Below are positions 8,190-11,449 of a stretch of 11,449 bases of DNA, piece by piece (position 1 is the stretch's first letter; the number at the start of each line of letters is the position of its first letter). The translations under genes were made by a program, and so were the position numbers. This DNA is from Bacteroidetes bacterium QH_1_64_81 (GTDB lineage: Bacteria; Bacteroidota; Rhodothermia; Rhodothermales; Salinibacteraceae). The notes beneath the pieces are model-generated. The model made no database searches. It was not told the origin of the DNA and saw nothing but the letters and a program-made list of their open reading frames with translations. The stretch spans positions 1-11,449 of the forward strand of contig PXSX01000254.1 in NCBI GenBank assembly GCA_003022655.1, given 5' to 3'.

Positions 8190-10596
8190 TCACCCAGTCA
8201 CGAAATTGACAATCTGCCCCGGCACGTAGATCTCGCGCTGGATGGACTTGTCGTCGAGGTGCCGGGCCACATTGTCCGCTTCCTTTGCGGCGGCGAGCAC
8301 CTCGTCCTCCTCCGCGTCGGCATCGATCTCAATGGTAGCGCGGACGGTGCCGTTGACCTGCACGGGCATTTCCACGACCTCGCGCCGCAGGAGCGCCTCC
8401 TCGTACTCCGGCCAGTCGGCGTAGGCCAGGCTCTCGTCTGCCGCGGCACGGGGTCCCACTTGTTGGCCGTATTCACGAACTCCATCATCGCCGCAATGGC
8501 GGTGTTGAAGGCGCGCTCCTCAATGTCCTCGGTCACCTTCTTGATCGTCTGGTGCAGCTCGTGGAGGTGCTCGCGACCCGGATCCTCGTCGGTGAGATCC
8601 TCGGCCAGTTCGCCGGTGTCCTCATCCACGACGAGGCGCCACACGCGGTTCAGGAAGCGGAAGACCCCCTCCACGTCGTCCGTGTCCCAGGCCTTTGTTT
8701 GTTCGAGCGGCCCCATGAACATCTCGTACATCCGCAGCGCGTCCGCGCCGTACTCGTCGACCACGTCGTCGGGATTCACGACGTTGCCGCGGCTCTTGCT
8801 CATCTTGTGTGCCTGCGCGTCGACCCGAATCTCCGGCCGCTCCTTCAGGACGAATACGTCGCCCTCCTTCTCCACGTCGTCCTCATCGAGCTCCTCACGG
8901 TCGACGGCCTCGCCGGTGCGGGTGTCCACGCCATCCTCCACGTGTTCGGCCGAGACGTAGTGGCCGTTTGCGTCGACGAAGGCGGCGTACTCCTTCTCCC
9001 CGAGGATGATGCCCTGGTGCACGAGCGTCTGGAACGGCTCCCTGGTAGAGACGATGCCTGCATCGTAGAGCACCTTGTGCCAGAAGCGGGCGTAGAGCAG
9101 GTGCAGCACCGCGTGCTCGGAGCCGCCCACGTAGAGGTCGACCGGCATCCAGTACTCTTCCTTCTCCGGATCGACGAGCCGGTCGTCGTTGTCCGGATCG
9201 ATGAAGCGGAGGTAGTACCAGCAGGAGCCGGCCCACTGCGGCATGGTGTTCGTCTCGCGGGTGGCGGGCTCTCCGGTCTCCGAATCGGTGGTGTTCACCC
9301 AGTCCTCGATCGTCGCCAGCGGGCCCTCGGGCGTCCCGCTCGGCTCAAACGTGTCGATGTCGGGCAGCGTGACGGGCAGGTCGTCTTCGGGCACCGGATT
9401 GTCCTCCCCGTCCTCGGTGAAGAGAATGGGGAACGGCTCGCCCCAGTAGCGCTGTCGGCTAAAGAGCCAGTCTTGCAACTGGTAATTGACCGTGAACTCG
9501 CCCTTCTCTCGTTCCTCCAGCCACTCGGTAATGGTTTCTTTGGCTTCTTCGTTGTGCAGGCCGTTGAGGGACACGTCCTCGTTGGCGGAGTTGACGTGCG
9601 GCCCGTCGCCGGTGTACGCCGCCTCATCGATGTCGCCGCCCTTCACGACCTCGCGGATGGGCAGGTCGTGTTCCTCGGCGAAGGCGTAGTCCCGCTCGTC
9701 GTGGGCCGGCACGGCCATGATGGCGCCGGTGCCGTAGGAGGCCAGCACGTAGTCGGCCACCCAGATCGGGATTTCCTCGCCGTTGACTGGGTTGACGGCG
9801 TACCCGCCGGTAAAAACGCCGCTTTTCCCCTCCTGCTGCTGCCGCTCCACGTCACTCTTCTGCCGCGCCTCCTCGCAGTAGGCCGCCACTTCGTCATGCC
9901 GCGCGTCGGTCGTGATGGCGTCAACGAGCTCGTGCTCGGGGGCCAGAACCATGTAAGTGGCGCCGAAGAGGGTGTCCGGGCGGGTGGTGTAGACCTCCAG
10001 CGAGTCGTCTACGTCCACGAGGTCGAAGTACACCTGCGCCCCCTCCGACCGGCCGATCCAGTTGCGCTGCATCTTCTTTGTGCTCTCCGGCCAGTCGAGG
10101 TCGTCGAGGCCCTCCAGCAGACGGTCGGCGTACTCGGTGATTTTGAGGACCCACTGCCGCATCGGGACGCGCTCGCAGGGGTATCCGCCCCGTTCACTCT
10201 TGCCGTCGATGACCTCGCGTCCACTTGTAGTAGTCCGGGTCCGTGGTGTTAATCTCGCGCTTCCAGTCGTAGGAGAAGCCAAGGCGCTTGAGCTGGCGTT
10301 TGAACTGCGCGATGTTCTTCTCCGTCGTCTCCCGCGGGTGGGTGTTCGTTTTCAGCGCGTACTGCTCGGCGGGCAGGCCGAAGGCATCCCACCCCATCGG
10401 GTGCAATACGTTGTAGCCCTGCTTGCGCTTGTAACGGGCCACGATGTCGGTGGCCGTGTAGCCCTCGGGGTGCCCCACGTGGAGCCCCCTCCCACTCGGG
10501 TATGGAAACATGTCGAGCACGTAGAACTTCTCCTCCTCGTCCGGCACTTCATCCGGGGTGCGGAAGGTCTGGTGCTCCTCCCAGTGGCTATGCCAT
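8190..10596 (-). CDS. leuS: Leucyl-tRNA synthetase, reading frame broken at three places
   Basis: LeuRS charges tRNA-Leu with leucine. Three successive frames encode it. Part 1 (to 10221) holds the HIGH motif as HVGH (10470-10481) in [16 protein letters not shown], and [12 protein letters not shown]. Part 2 (10216 to about 8450) holds [11 protein letters not shown], the CP1 editing domain ([30 protein letters not shown]) and KMSKS (8792-8806). Part 3 (about 8441 to 8190) holds [25 protein letters not shown] and the C-terminal [13 protein letters not shown]. Between parts 1 and 2 about 33 conserved residues (the QWIF...CPALGTVLANE region) are absent, only ACGC (10217-10220) remaining. Between 2 and 3 about 25 residues (the LAPFAPHLAEELW-type helix) are absent. 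ATG at 10594-10596 reads Met-Ala then a stop, two residues before the [10 protein letters not shown] motif. It is thus the likely original start of MAY..., with about 11 residues lost. All losses shift the frame. Confidence 0.9.
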
Positions 10597-10740
10597 GGTG
10601 GTGAGTAAGCAGTTGACCGATCAAGCAGTCCGCGGCACAGAGGCCCCCTCGGTGCCCCATTTCCGTCGTGAGATGTAACGGGAGCGATGTTGTACGGGAC
10701 TGAGGGCGGAGGAGGATCCTCTAGGGTCGCACAGGGTAAG

Positions 10741-11019
10741 CACCGCCCCCTCGCCTCTCCACCTCCCACATACGAATTCAATCGTTCTATGCCCGAGGTG
10801 GACGCCGGCCCGTCGAAGTTTCCATCAGAAGATGGTGACTTTTCTCTGTCGATTCGCTCATCATGCCGAGAGAGTGGGCGAGAGGGTGGAAGGGCGAGGG
10901 GAGTGTTGGAGAGCAGGAGCGGGAGCGCGGAGGCGTGAGCGAGGGTGCATTCAACCTCCGTGAACGTGCCTGCTCCCGTCACACCCACGCCCTCTCCCTC
11001 GTGCCCCCTCTCCCACACG
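10741..11019. repeat. Octamer G-rich repeat cluster upstream of leuS
   Basis: Forward units lie at 10873-10880 (AGTGGGCG), 10881-10888 (AGAGGGTG), 10889-10896 (GAAGGGCG) and 10897-10904. An inverted array follows at 10988-11019 (CGCCCTCT, CCCTCGTG, CCCCCTCT, CCCACACG), with the C-triplets about eight bases apart. A second, weaker inverted array is at 10745-10768. They occupy much of the 476-bp gap (10597-11072) between the divergent leuS and CoA-binding genes. The remaining gap holds a small palindrome (CCATCagaaGATGG, 10823-10836) but no gene I can support and no clear promoter. Confidence 0.6.
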
Positions 11020-11072
11020 TCTGAACATCCTCACTGTCGACGTACTCTCCGGAAGCTTCTGAACGACCTGAT

Positions 11073-11449
11073 ATGTCCGAAGCAAATTCGCCCGACTTCC
11101 ACACCGTGCTCGACACCGCCGAGACCGTCGCCGTGGTAGGGTGCTCGGCCACGCCTACGCGCACCAGTCACAAAATTGCCCGCTATATGCAAGAGCGCGG
11201 CTACCGCATCGTCCCTGTGAACCCGAACTACGACGAGGTGCTGGGAGAGCCGTGCTACCCAGACCTGCCGAGCGTACCGGCGGACGTCGAGATCGACATT
11301 GTCGATATTTTCCGCGCTCCGCAGCACACGGCCACCATGGTGCGCTCTGCGATTGAACGGGTGGAGGAAACGGGGAATCGACCCTTGATCTGGACGCAGC
11401 GAGGGGTATCAAGCTCCGAGGCGGAGGAGGTGGCTGAGGAGGCGGGCCT
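11073..11449 (+). CDS. CoA-binding domain protein (YccU-type), 3' end outside the window
   Basis: The product from ATG at 11073-11075 begins MSEANSPDFHTVLDTAETVAVVGCSATPTR. The rest of the Rossmann-like CoA-binding domain follows: VVGCSATPTRTSHKIARYM (nucleotide-binding loop), a second strand with RIVPVNPNYDEVLGEPCYPDL, then EIDIVDIFRAP and PLIWTQRGVSSSEA. This order matches the small CoA-binding proteins of the YccU/CoA_binding_2 family (about 135-145 residues). Some 125 codons are present, so only the last 10 to 20 are missing. The family relates to the N-terminal domain of succinyl-CoA synthetase alpha, but its cellular role is not settled. The gene is divergent from leuS, with a repeat-containing gap of 476 bp. 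No Shine-Dalgarno precedes the start. Confidence 0.88.
   Translation, partial: MSEANSPDFHTVLDTAETVAVVGCSATPTRTSHKIARYMQERGYRIVPVNPNYDEVLGEPCYPDLPSVPADVEIDIVDIFRAPQHTATMVRSAIERVEETGNRPLIWTQRGVSSSEAEEVAEEAG

Noticed and set aside
8552..10252. Long open frame on the plus strand (566 codons) opposite leuS
   Set aside because: It is antisense to conserved LeuRS coding sequence, Val/Arg/Leu-rich without domains, as expected from a GC-rich gene read backwards.
10597..11018. Upstream in-frame extension of leuS as a novel N-terminal domain
   Set aside because: The sequence contains the octamer repeats and low-complexity text; no resemblance to any synthetase domain. It is more likely intergenic and open by chance.
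10741..11019. Replication-origin iterons or DnaA boxes
   Set aside because: No DnaA box (TTATCCACA-like) or dnaA/dnaN/rep gene is present, and the same units occur in ordinary gene gaps.
10597..11072. T-box or leucine leader controlling leuS
   Set aside because: No T-box core or Leu-rich leader peptide followed by a terminator could be seen.

Overview
This is an 11.4 kb GC-rich bacterial chromosomal segment that most resembles the Salinibacter/Rhodothermales branch of the Bacteroidota-Rhodothermota. The proteins are acidic, with Asp/Glu-rich surfaces in the LeuRS, AccB and aminotransferase, as in a salt-in halophile. No start codon has a convincing Shine-Dalgarno sequence. The gene families (BshB1, EGY-like site-2 protease, Asp-box surface protein, efp-accB-accC order) also fit. 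The lineage is an inference from protein character, not a database match.

Layout. Every gene except the last lies on the minus strand. In the direction of transcription (right to left) they are: leuS (10596-8190), bshB1 (7983-7225), efp (7053-6555), accB (6479-5844), accC (5727-4360), a class I/Ib aspartate-type aminotransferase (4006-2792), an M50 site-2 protease family membrane protein (about 2791-1517), an Ig-like lipoprotein (1448-942), and an exported Asp-box protein (945 to beyond the left edge). The lipoprotein and Asp-box genes overlap by ATGA. On the plus strand a YccU-type CoA-binding protein starts at 11073, divergent from leuS, and runs off the right edge. efp-accB-accC joins translation of polyproline stretches with the first step of fatty-acid synthesis. 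A good sigma70-like promoter precedes efp, and a hairpin separates it from bshB1.

Two things stand out. First, four of the five longest gene-free gaps carry arrays of very short units with strict spacing: a 7-base unit (NNCGTGA) beside accB and leuS/bshB1, and an 8-base G-rich unit (AGTGGGCG-like) around accC/aminotransferase and upstream of leuS. In each locus forward arrays are followed by inverted ones, so transcripts could form imperfect hairpins. Two arrays begin at the stop codons of accB and accC.

Second, several highly conserved genes are broken by what look like short internal deletions that are not multiples of three. efp lacks about 80 bp, leuS lacks about 98 bp and about 75 bp internally plus part of its N-terminus, the Asp-box gene changes frame at about position 600, and the M50 gene has no start codon where coding sequence clearly exists. 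accC, accB, bshB1 and the aminotransferase are intact. Because leuS and efp are core genes, assembly or sequence error is the simplest explanation, but real decay cannot be excluded from this window. I found no CRISPR array, transposase, tRNA or rRNA, and no convincing new defence or biosynthetic system; the phased short-repeat elements are the best candidate for something little described.
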